Of a DNA stretch of 64,000 nucleotides, positions 44,723-53,200 are shown in pieces. Position 1 is the stretch's first letter. Every line of letters starts with the position of its first letter. The notes beneath the pieces were generated by a model. The model did no database searches. It saw nothing but the letters and a program-made list of their open reading frames with translations, and had not been told where the DNA came from. The position numbers and the translations under genes are program-made. Source of the stretch: Oceanihabitans iliipiscarium (lineage in GTDB: Bacteria > Bacteroidota > Bacteroidia > Flavobacteriales > Flavobacteriaceae); the NCBI RefSeq assembly GCF_042686125.1, contig NZ_JBHUOV010000002.1, positions 186,001 through 250,000 on the forward strand, read 5' to 3'.

Positions 44723-45310
44723 TTAAAATACTTTAGCTAATTGTTCAAGAGCACTAGCTTTTGTAACGCCTAAGTATTTGTCTGTTGTTGTTGCTCTTTT
44801 ATGACTTAAATGGTATTGAGCCATTGATAAACTGCCAGTCAAATCGAGTACATGTATAGCCGAAGCTTTCCTTATGGAATGCACACCAATGTTTTTAAAT
44901 TTCAGTTTCTTAGCTACCATTTTTATTCTTTTATGAAGCCATTGTCTTGTATAAGTCTTGTTAGTTCTGTAGTTATAAAAAATATATTCGCTAGACCTAT
45001 TATGAGTAACCCTAACGGCATCTTTATACTCCTGAATGTAATGATATAACTCATTGGATATAACTCCTGTATGCTCGCTTTTTGTTTTCTTTATTAACGT
45101 AGTGAAGCAGTACTTCTCAATTTTTTGATTAAATGAAAAATTTTGGTATTTCTGTTGAAGAAGGTCTGAGACACGTAAACCGCTTTCAAGAGCCAATAGA
45201 TAAGCTAAATATTCAGACTTTCGTTCAATAGAATAAGCATCTGTATTGTCGAAAAACATTTTTCGTGCTTCGTTATACATTTTATCGTAATTAACTGGTT
45301 GAGTCTTCAT
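44723..45310 (-). CDS. Short tyrosine recombinase (catalytic domain only)
   Basis: 195 residues. It carries the catalytic set of phage-integrase-type recombinases: Arg in LESGLRVSDLL (about residue 42), the Lys-bearing beta-hairpin (LIKKTKSEHTG), His-x-x-Arg in HSIRKASAIH (about 139-142), His in LSHKRATTTDKY and the nucleophile Tyr at its end. It lacks the N-terminal core-binding and arm-binding domains of long integrases and thus matches the size of Fim-type invertases. Upstream lies a region full of inverted repeats. It may move the accessory region or flip a short DNA segment; which is unknown. Confidence 0.85.
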   Translation of the reverse strand: MKTQPVNYDKMYNEARKMFFDNTDAYSIERKSEYLAYLLALESGLRVSDLLQQKYQNFSFNQKIEKYCFTTLIKKTKSEHTGVISNELYHYIQEYKDAVRVTHNRSSEYIFYNYRTNKTYTRQWLHKRIKMVAKKLKFKNIGVHSIRKASAIHVLDLTGSLSMAQYHLSHKRATTTDKYLGVTKASALEQLAKVF

Positions 45311-45350
45311 ATATAGTTACGTTTTAATAGATAACTAATTTACAAAAATT

Positions 45351-45389
45351 TGTTTACATATACAACATATAATGCGCATTATGTAAACA
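45351..45389. repeat. Inverted repeat 1, TGTTTACAT / ATGTAAACA
   Basis: Nine-base arms 21 bases apart, around the 14-base palindrome ATAATGCGCATTAT; 41 bases before the recombinase start. Confidence 0.7.
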
Positions 45390-45445
45390 GTTTTATATTA
45401 AACATATCTATAATACTGTATATCAGCTATTTAACAAATATGAAG

Positions 45446-45474
45446 TGTTTACATAATTCCCTATAATGTAAACA
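45446..45474. repeat. Inverted repeat 2, TGTTTACAT / ATGTAAACA
   Basis: The same nine-base arms as repeat 1, here 11 bases apart. The two centres are about 90 bases from each other. Confidence 0.7.
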
Positions 45475-45818
45475 GTTGCAGAACTGTTCCTAATGTGTAT
45501 ATACATAACCATTTAATAATTGATGAAAATTCTATAAAAATTTTTTTTACATATCCGTCATGTTGTATATACAAGTTGTTTTTCAACCTTAAAATAAGGC
45601 GGGATACATGGTTGAGGTTTTGAAATATTCCAATTTTCAAAGTCTTTTAACGGACCACTCTCTCCAAATGTTTCTAAATGGCATAAAAACCGCACTTATT
45701 TCAAAGTATAGACTGCGAAATACGGGCTATGCTGGTGCATATGGGTTCAGTTAAATCATGTTTTTGAATAATTTGGTGATGTTTATACATTTTCTGCATA
45801 TTTATATATAAAGAATAT

Positions 45819-45986
45819 ATGGGAAGACTACCTTCAATTAAGAATAATGCGAACAGTGAGATATTTACAATGCGTATTTCGCCACAACTTAAAAAGAAAT
45901 TAATTGACATTTCGAAAAGGTCTAAGTATGGTGGTTCAGCCTCATCAGCTATAAGGGTACTTATTGAGAATGCCTCAAAAACATAA
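45819..45986 (+). CDS. Small ribbon-helix-helix (CopG/Arc-like) DNA-binding protein
   Basis: A 55-codon gene from ATG 45819 to TAA 45984-45986. The protein has a short N-terminal arm, a beta strand EIFTMRIS (residues 14-21), helix 1 PQLKKKLIDISKRS (22-35), the glycine turn YGGS (37-40) and helix 2 ASSAIRVLIENAS (41-53). That is the ribbon-helix-helix fold of dimeric repressors and antitoxins. The gene is convergent with the CadA-like ATPase (one base between the stops). The inverted-repeat segment upstream could hold its operators. Named regulatory target: none; control of the recombinase is a guess. Confidence 0.72.
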   Translation: MGRLPSIKNNANSEIFTMRISPQLKKKLIDISKRSKYGGSASSAIRVLIENASKT

Positions 45987-45987
45987 A

Positions 45988-47949
45988 TTAGCTCCAACTC
46001 ATTCTTTGCAATCTAACTGCATTCAATATTGCCAGTAAAGCCACACCAACATCAGCAAAAACGGCTTCCCACATTGTTGCCAAACCACCTGCTCCTAAAA
46101 TTAATACAATCACTTTAATACCAAACGCTAAAATGATATTCTGCCATACAATTTTTCGAGTTGAACGACTAATTTTAATGGCTCTCACTACTTTTGAAGG
46201 TTGGTCGGTTTGGATAATGACATCTGCTGTTTCTATAGCTACATCACTCCCTAAACCACCCATTGCAATACCAACGTTACTTGCTGCTAATACAGGTGCA
46301 TCATTAATACCATCACCAATAAAAGCTACTTTATTTTCAGTATTTTGCTTTAAAGTTTCAACTTCGTTTAATTTATCTTCTGGCAATAATCCACCCTTGG
46401 CATTTTCAATATCCAATTCTTTAGCGACTTGTTGGGTAATGGAATCTTTATCACCTGAAAGCATCATAATATTCTTAATACCTACTTTGTGTAATGCTGT
46501 AATTGTTTCTTTTGCATCTTCTTTTAATTCGTCAGCAATTACTACATAACCTGCAAACTTATTATCAATTGCCACTAATACAATAGATTCTATAATCGAT
46601 TCCGTTTCAGTTGAAACATCAATATTATTGGCAATCATTAAGGCTTTATTTCCTACTAAAACTGTTTTACCATTTATAATGCCTTTTAAACCTTTACCTG
46701 CAACTTCAGATACGTCTTGCGCTTCATAATCTTCGCCACTTTCATTATACTCCATAATGGCTTTTGCTATTGGATGCGTGGATTGTTCTTCCATAGCCAT
46801 TAGGTATTTCATAAATTCTGATTCTTCCCAATCAATAGTTTTGATGTCCTTAATTTTGAAAACACCTTTGGTAACTGTTCCTGTTTTGTCCATCACCAAT
46901 GTATTTATCTTGGTCATTGCATCTAAAAATGAAGCACCTTTGAATAATATTCCGTTTTTTGAAGCTGCTCCTAATCCACCGAAATAACCTAATGGAATAG
47001 ATATTACCAACGCACAAGGACAAGATATTACCAAAAAAATCAAGGCTCTATACAACCAATCTCTAAACACATAATCATCTACAAAAAAGTAAGGAATGAA
47101 TGTAACACCTATAGCCAGAAACACAACAATTGGTGTGTAGATACGTGCAAACTGCCTAATAAATAATTCTGTTTTAGATTTACGTGATGTTGCATTTTGA
47201 ACCAAATCTAATATTCTGGCAATAGAACTATCTTCAAACTTGTTTGTCACTTCAACTTCTATAACGCTTTCTAAATTAATACTACCTGCATACACTTTGG
47301 CTTCTTTCAGTATTGAATCAGGTTTACTTTCGCCTGTTAAAGCTGCCGTATTTAATGAGGCTTTTTCAGATAATAAAATACCATCCAATGGGATTTTTTC
47401 ACCAACACGAATTTGAATTTTCTCTCCAATATTTGCATCTTCTGGTGAAACACTGATGTAATCACCATCACGAAACACATTGGCTTCTTTAGGTCTAACA
47501 TCTAACAAGGCTTTTATATTTACTTTTGCTCTATTGACTGCTGCATTTTGAAATAGTTCACCCACTGCATAGAATAACATAACGGCAACACCTTCTGGAT
47601 ATTCACCAATAACAAATGCTCCAATTGTGGCTATAGACATTAAAAAGAACTCTGTAAAGAAATCGCCTTTTTTAATACTTTCCCATCCTTCTTTGACCAC
47701 AGGAAATCCAACAGGAATATAGGCTACTACATACCAAAGAATACGAATCCAACCAGAAAAATGAGGAAATGCTTCAAAATAATCTACTGTAATGCCAATT
47801 ATTAACAATACAAAACTAAAAATAGCTGGTAGATAGATTTTTAAATTTGAAATACTTTCTTCACTACTATGACTGTGACCGTCATTGTGACTATGTTGGG
47901 TCTCTGAATCTGGTTTTAAATCTCTTAAATTAACTTTCTTTTTTTTCAT
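45988..47949 (-). CDS. Heavy-metal P1B-type ATPase, CadA/ZntA-like (Zn2+/Cd2+/Pb2+ export)
   Basis: 653 residues. It lacks an N-terminal HMA domain and starts with a short His-rich tail (HSHNDGHSHSSEE). Six to eight membrane helices; the metal site ISCPCALVISIPLG; phosphorylation motif DKTGTVTKG; hinge GDGINDAPVLAASNVG; the C-terminal helix motifs of the P1B-2 group. It pumps divalent zinc, cadmium or lead out of the cytoplasm. It is the last gene of the zinc/cadmium part, 32 bases after the ICMT-like gene. CPC and the tail favour Zn/Cd over copper. Confidence 0.92.
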   Translation of the reverse strand: MKKKKVNLRDLKPDSETQHSHNDGHSHSSEESISNLKIYLPAIFSFVLLIIGITVDYFEAFPHFSGWIRILWYVVAYIPVGFPVVKEGWESIKKGDFFTEFFLMSIATIGAFVIGEYPEGVAVMLFYAVGELFQNAAVNRAKVNIKALLDVRPKEANVFRDGDYISVSPEDANIGEKIQIRVGEKIPLDGILLSEKASLNTAALTGESKPDSILKEAKVYAGSINLESVIEVEVTNKFEDSSIARILDLVQNATSRKSKTELFIRQFARIYTPIVVFLAIGVTFIPYFFVDDYVFRDWLYRALIFLVISCPCALVISIPLGYFGGLGAASKNGILFKGASFLDAMTKINTLVMDKTGTVTKGVFKIKDIKTIDWEESEFMKYLMAMEEQSTHPIAKAIMEYNESGEDYEAQDVSEVAGKGLKGIINGKTVLVGNKALMIANNIDVSTETESIIESIVLVAIDNKFAGYVVIADELKEDAKETITALHKVGIKNIMMLSGDKDSITQQVAKELDIENAKGGLLPEDKLNEVETLKQNTENKVAFIGDGINDAPVLAASNVGIAMGGLGSDVAIETADVIIQTDQPSKVVRAIKISRSTRKIVWQNIILAFGIKVIVLILGAGGLATMWEAVFADVGVALLAILNAVRLQRMSWS

Positions 47950-47981
47950 CTATTAGTGTAATTTTCCAAGTACAAAAATGC

Positions 47982-48566
47982 TTATATCCATCTTCTTACT
48001 TTCGTTGCATACTCTAAATAATCATTACCGAACTCTCGGTTTAGAAATTCTTCTTCTAATCTGATTTGTGTATTTATACTTATTGTCGATAGTGAAATTA
48101 TCAATAGTGTAAAAGCATTTGGAATAACCAAAAACAATCCAATATTTGCAATCATAATTCCAAGAAAGATTGGGTTTCTGGAAATTGAAAATAATCCTTT
48201 AGTTACAAGTTTTGTTTTGTTCTTTTCATCAATTCCAATTCTCCACGAATTAGCCATTTGTGATTGAGCAATCCAAACTACAATTAGAGAGAGAATTAAA
48301 AATCCCCAGCCTATGTAGGATAAAGTTTCATTTTCAATATACCAAAAAGGAAGTAAAAATTTATACCACTCAATCTTAAAAGCGTAGATACCTACGACAA
48401 TTAACTCCATAAACGATATAACTGTAAAAACCTTTCCATTAAAACCGTGAGCATCATCAGTCTTATTAAAGGTTAATGGATTAATACCTGTTTTATTTTT
48501 TAATAAAATTGACCTTATTACAAATACCAATAAAAAATATATTAGCAGATAAATAAATAATATCAT
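47982..48566 (-). CDS. ICMT/PEMT-like isoprenylcysteine methyltransferase family membrane protein
   Basis: 194 residues, five hydrophobic helices. The C-terminal part has the family signature GLFSISRNPIFLGIMIANIG and the EEEFLNREFGNDYLEYATKVRRW region, which in ICMT/PEMT enzymes binds the S-adenosylmethionine and the substrate. Substrate unknown; bacterial members often sit in metal-resistance operons, as here between a Fur-family regulator and the cadA-like gene. An operator-like sequence lies 47 bases upstream of the start. Confidence 0.82.
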   Translation of the reverse strand: MILFIYLLIYFLLVFVIRSILLKNKTGINPLTFNKTDDAHGFNGKVFTVISFMELIVVGIYAFKIEWYKFLLPFWYIENETLSYIGWGFLILSLIVVWIAQSQMANSWRIGIDEKNKTKLVTKGLFSISRNPIFLGIMIANIGLFLVIPNAFTLLIISLSTISINTQIRLEEEFLNREFGNDYLEYATKVRRWI

Positions 48567-48612
48567 CTTTTTTTATTTTCATTTCTTATTACAAAAAAAC
48601 TTAAAAAACAGA

Positions 48613-48633
48613 TGCAATGGAAGTGCAATTATT
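48613..48633 (-). promoter_or_regulatory. Operator-like element upstream of ICMT-cadA (copy 2)
   Basis: TGCAATGG-AA-GTGCAA followed by TTATT, nearly the same as the element at 55011-55031 (17 of 21 bases). The right part GTGCAAT-T-ATTGCCC is an inverted repeat of the 7-1-7 type used by Fur-family proteins, with one mismatch. It overlaps the stop of the fur-like gene. Confidence 0.6.
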
Positions 48634-49045
48634 GCCCACTACATTTATCACACATTCCCTTTATCACTAGGTTTATATTTTCTGAAACAAAGCCTTCCGG
48701 GACTTTTATTTTAGGGATTTTGTGTTCTGTTAAACAAACAGTTTCATTACAATTATTGCAATGAAAATGTAGATGTAAATCGGTTTCAATTTCACAGCTA
48801 CAATCTTGTTCACATAATGCATATTTAACTATACCTGTGCCATCATCTATTTGGTGAACAATATCCTTCTCTACAAATGTCTTAACTGTTCTATATAGTG
48901 TAGTTCTATCTGCCTTTTCAAAAGCGTTTTCAATATCGCTTAAAGTTGCAGCTACTTGTTTTTCAGCAAGGAACTTATAAATTAATAAACGCATTGCCGT
49001 AACACGTATATTTTTTGACTCTAATAGTTGTTCTATTGTTTTCAT
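48629..49045 (-). CDS. Fur-family metalloregulator (Zur/Fur-type)
   Basis: 138 residues. N-terminal winged HTH (residues 1-85; NIRVTAMRLLIYKFLAE opens it, RTTLYRTVKTFVEKDIVHQI is the recognition part, cited as RTTLYRTVKTF). The C-terminal domain has the HLHFHCNNC metal site and two structural-zinc CxxC pairs (CNNC, CDKC), plus extra cysteines in CEQDCSCE. Placement in a zinc/cobalt/cadmium efflux operon suggests Zur-like or divalent-metal control. Start is 2 bases after the CzcB stop. Candidate operators are at 48613-48633 and 55011-55031. Confidence 0.88.
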   Translation of the reverse strand: MKTIEQLLESKNIRVTAMRLLIYKFLAEKQVAATLSDIENAFEKADRTTLYRTVKTFVEKDIVHQIDDGTGIVKYALCEQDCSCEIETDLHLHFHCNNCNETVCLTEHKIPKIKVPEGFVSENINLVIKGMCDKCSGQ

Positions 49046-49047
49046 AA

Positions 49048-50241
49048 TTAATCGTGGTCTTCAGCTTCTCCTTTTTTCATTTCTGCCATAAGATAATAGG
49101 CATTGTTATAAGCGAATTTTGTGTTTTCTTCTATGCCTTCTGAAAATTTAATTGCTACCCATTTATCATCTTTTTCTCCAACAATCACTTCTATGGGTTT
49201 AAAGCTCCAATCGTTATTTTCTTTTTCAACTGAAAATATATAATGTTTATCTCCTTCTTTAAAAATGGCACTTTCGGGTAGTGCTATTGTTTTCGCACTA
49301 TCCACTTGAATTTTACCTTGAATATACATCCCAGGAATTAAGTTGCCTTTTTTGTTTTCTATTTCTGCGTGAACGTGAACTGCTTTAGGGTTATCCTCAA
49401 ACGTTTTGCTTACGGAATAGATTTCTGCGGTAAGTTCTGTATCTGGAATGGATTGTACTATGAAGTTTACTTTCTGACCTTCTTTTACTTTATATACATC
49501 TTTTTCAAAAACCATAAAATCTGCGTGAACGTGATGCGTGTTTACAATTTCAAATAGTTCAGTTTGTGGTTCTACATATTGTCCTGTTTTTACTTCAACC
49601 TTTTGCACAAACCCCTCTATTGGACTTCGCAAGGCAATGCGTGGCATAATAGTACCATTACGAACTGAAGTAGTATTGACACTTAATAGTCGTAATTGTG
49701 CTTGCAGACCATTTACCATTGCTTTTGATGCATAATATTCTGCTTCAGCCTTTTGAAAATTAGCACCAGAGCCAACACCTGCTTCATATAGTTTTTGTTG
49801 TCGTTCATAATTCTTTTTCAAAAAATTACTGTTGCTATAAGCGTTTAAATAATTGGCTTGCGCTTGTATAATATTTGGGTGCGATAGATAAGCTACTACT
49901 TGACCTTTATTAACTTTATCCCCTTCAATCACTTCAATTGAAACAACATTTGCGCCAACAACTGTTGTGATAGCCGCTTCATTTTGCGGTGGTACTTCTA
50001 ACGTTCCGTTTGCTTCAACATATCCGCTCATATTGCGTAATGTCAAGGTGTCTATTTTCATTTTCAACGCATCGAATTGCTGCTGTGAAAGCATTACTTC
50101 TTCGCTTTCATTATGCTCTTCGGTAACTTCTGTTTTCCTTTCTTCACTATGAGAATGATTATCATTTTCTTTATTTCCGCAAGCTGAAACAAAAATGGTT
50201 AACACCATTACGGTAAGAATTTTATTTATTTTATTTTTCAT
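49048..50241 (-). CDS. CzcB/CusB-type RND periplasmic adaptor
   Basis: 397 residues. Lipoprotein signal with lipobox FVSAC (Cys21), a His/Glu-rich linker (HSHSEERKTEVTEEHNESEE in two parts), then the membrane-fusion layout: barrel-hybrid, alpha-hairpin (ANYLNAYSNSNFLKKNYERQ), lipoyl and beta-barrel domains. It links the inner-membrane CzcA pump with an outer-membrane factor. 4 bases after the czcA stop, so coupled. Substrate is likely divalent zinc/cobalt/cadmium because the pump has the DFG..DGA motif. Confidence 0.9.
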   Translation of the reverse strand: MKNKINKILTVMVLTIFVSACGNKENDNHSHSEERKTEVTEEHNESEEVMLSQQQFDALKMKIDTLTLRNMSGYVEANGTLEVPPQNEAAITTVVGANVVSIEVIEGDKVNKGQVVAYLSHPNIIQAQANYLNAYSNSNFLKKNYERQQKLYEAGVGSGANFQKAEAEYYASKAMVNGLQAQLRLLSVNTTSVRNGTIMPRIALRSPIEGFVQKVEVKTGQYVEPQTELFEIVNTHHVHADFMVFEKDVYKVKEGQKVNFIVQSIPDTELTAEIYSVSKTFEDNPKAVHVHAEIENKKGNLIPGMYIQGKIQVDSAKTIALPESAIFKEGDKHYIFSVEKENNDWSFKPIEVIVGEKDDKWVAIKFSEGIEENTKFAYNNAYYLMAEMKKGEAEDHD

Positions 50242-50245
50242 TGTC

Positions 50246-53200
50246 TTATTGATTAAAATATTGAAGTTGAAATGTGCTTTCTAAATAGTTTACTAATGCT
50301 GTTTGTGCTTCCAGTTCCGATTGAATGGCTTCTTTTATCAACTGCGTAAATGCAGTATAGTCTATTTCGCCTTCTCTGTATGCCAGTAATGCACCTGTTT
50401 TTTGCTCTTTTGTTAATGGTAAAACTTGGTCTTTGTAAAATTCCCAAGATGTTTTCCATTTGATGTAATTTTCTTTAGCCTGTACGAATCTCGATTGTAC
50501 TTCCTGTTTTTTGAACACTACATTAGTTTCGGCTATTTCTTTATCTATTTTGGCACTTCTAATTTGTGCCTTGTTAGAACCAGATAAAAACGGAATGGAA
50601 ATTCCTGCTTGATAACTGTAAAACCCCGAATTTCCATTTACTTTTTGTAAGCCACCTTGTAAATTGAACTTCGGTAAATTATCGGCTTTTGCAACTTTAT
50701 ATTCGGCTTCGGCATTATCTAAAATGTTCTGCGACATACTGTACAACGGATGGTTATTAATAGTGAATGTTTCAATAGCTACATTCATAGCTACATCAAA
50801 TTCATCTGAAACTGTAAAAATTTCTTCTGATACCAACCACAAATTGAATTGCTGTAAGGCAATAAGATAATCACTATAGGCTTGCGCCTTTTTATTTTGA
50901 ATTTGAAACGCTTGATTTTTAGCTGCCGAATACTCTAACTTGGAAATCGCTTCGACTTCATAATTTAAAGCTACTGCTTGTTCGAATTTGGAATAAATAG
51001 AATCCAATTCTTTATACAAATTAAAGTTCCGTTTCATTTGATAGCATTTAGACCATGCTTTTTTGACTTCTAATTCTAATTCCAACTCGGAAAGTTGAAA
51101 CCCTTTTTGAGCTAATTGAATGCGTTGTTCTTGTAACTTCATTTTTGAACCAATACCAAACACATCAATATTAGATTGACCAATACCAATAGTTGTGTAG
51201 ATGCCATTACCACTATCAATCTCTTCTCCACCTGTGAAAATTTGGGTAGTTCCGAAATTATAGGCAGTCACTTTTAATTGCTCTTGTTTTGCAATTTCCA
51301 ACTGCTTTTGTTTGAGCAATGGATAATTGCTTTTTGATAGTTTTACAGCTTCCTGCAACGAAATTTCAGGAAGCGTATCTCTTATCTTTTGCGCATAACT
51401 TTGTGCTGAAAAACCAAACAGTAAAAGAAAAACTACTGTTGCTGTAATCATTTTCTTATTCGGTTTAAACGTAAACGATTTGTTTTCTACCCAATGATAT
51501 AAAATCGGTAAAACGAACAATGTAAGTAAGGTTGAAGTCAATAATCCACCAATTACCACCGTTGCCAATGGTCGCTGTACTTCTGCACCTGCTGATAATG
51601 AAATCGCCATTGGTAGAAAGCCTAATACATCGGTAAAAGCAGTTAGCATAATAGGTCTAATTCTTCGTTTTGTGCCTTCTACAATCCTATCTTTCAGGTT
51701 GGTTACACCCTCATCTTTTAATTCATTGAGTCCGCTTATCATTACCAATCCATTAAGAACCGCAACTCCAAACAATACAATAAAACCAACACCTGCCGAA
51801 ATACTAAATGGCATATCACGTAACCATAATGCAACTACACCACCGATGGTTGCCATTGGAATTGCTATGTAAATCATTAAAGTTTGTGGTAGTGATTTTA
51901 ATGCAAAGTATATCAATATAAATATGAGTAACAATGCAATTGGCACAACGGTTTGTAATCGGTTACTGGCACGTTCCAGATTTTCAAATGCACCACCATA
52001 GCGGATGAAATAACCAGAAGGTAATTGAAGTTCAGCATCTAATTTTGATTTTATTTCAGTTACTAATGATTTTACATCACGACCTCTTACATTAATGCCA
52101 ACATAGGTTCTTCTGTTAGTATTATCTCTACTGATTTGCATTGGTCCTGCTTTGTAACTTACATCCGCAACTTCACGCAAAGGAATTTGAGCACCTGAAG
52201 GTAAATTGATGTATAGATTTTGAACATCTGAAATATCCTTTCGGTTTTGAGCACTTAAACGCACCACCAAATCGAAGCGTTTTTCACCTTCAAAAATCAC
52301 ACCTGCTGTACCACCTGCAAATGAAGATTGTACGGTTTGATTGAGCGTATTTATTTGAAGTCCGTACTGTGCCAATTTATTTCTATTGTAAGTAATGGTC
52401 ATTTGAGGCAATCCTTTTGTAGCTTCTGCTCGCATATCACCTATACCTTCAGTATCTGCAATAATTTTTGATATTTCCTCTGCTTTTTGAGCGAGGATGT
52501 TTATATCTTCACCATAAAGTTTAACAGCAATATCTTCTCTAATACCTTCAAGCAACTCGTTAAAACGCATTTCAATAGGTTGGGTAAACTCATAATTAAC
52601 GCCAGGAATAATTTCGACTGCTTCTTTCATTTCTTCAATGAGTTCCTCTTTTGAAGACACTGTTGTCCATTCACTTTTAGGTTTTAGGATTACAAAAATA
52701 TCCGCAAAATCCATCGGCATTGGGTCCGTAGGTACTTCGGCAACACCAATTCGACTGACTATTTTTTCTACTTCTGGAAATTTGGCTTTTACTATTTGCT
52801 CTATTTTAGTTGTAGTTTCAATAGTTTCCGTAAGTGAACTTCCTGGTTTTAAAATAGCGTGAAATGCTATATCTCCTTCATCGAGTTGTGGGATGAACTC
52901 ACCACCCATTCGGGTAAACATAAAAACTGTAATACCGAACAGCACAACTGCAATACCAATCACCCATTTACCTTTTCTCAATGCGCTAACCAATAAAGGT
53001 TGGTATTTATCTTCAACCCAATGTACAAATCTGTCTCCATAAGATTTTTTATCATTTTTTGGTGCTCTTAGCACTAAAGCAGACATCATTGGGACATAAG
53101 TCAAACAAAGTACCATCGCACCAATCATAGCGAAAATAAAGGTCAACGCCATAGGCTTAAACATCTTTCCTTCAATGCCTTGTAAGGCTAAAATAGGTAG

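Larger units (their letters stand above)
45311..45818. promoter_or_regulatory. 508-base gap with inverted repeats between recombinase and RHH gene
   Basis: Two inverted pairs TGTTTACAT / ATGTAAACA lie at 45351-45359 with 45381-45389, and 45446-45454 with 45466-45474; the first encloses the palindrome ATAATGCGCATTAT (45369-45382). The palindromes TGTATATACA (45496-45505) and TTGTATATACAA (45563-45574) follow. ATATACAACAT (45358-45368) recurs inverted at 45560-45570. These look like operators or recombination sites. From 45580 to 45818 I see no gene. Confidence 0.6.

Noticed and set aside
45701..45997. 98-codon minus-strand frame over the RHH gene
   Set aside because: It is the antisense of the RHH gene and would overlap the start of the CadA-like stop region; the plus-strand protein has a recognisable fold.
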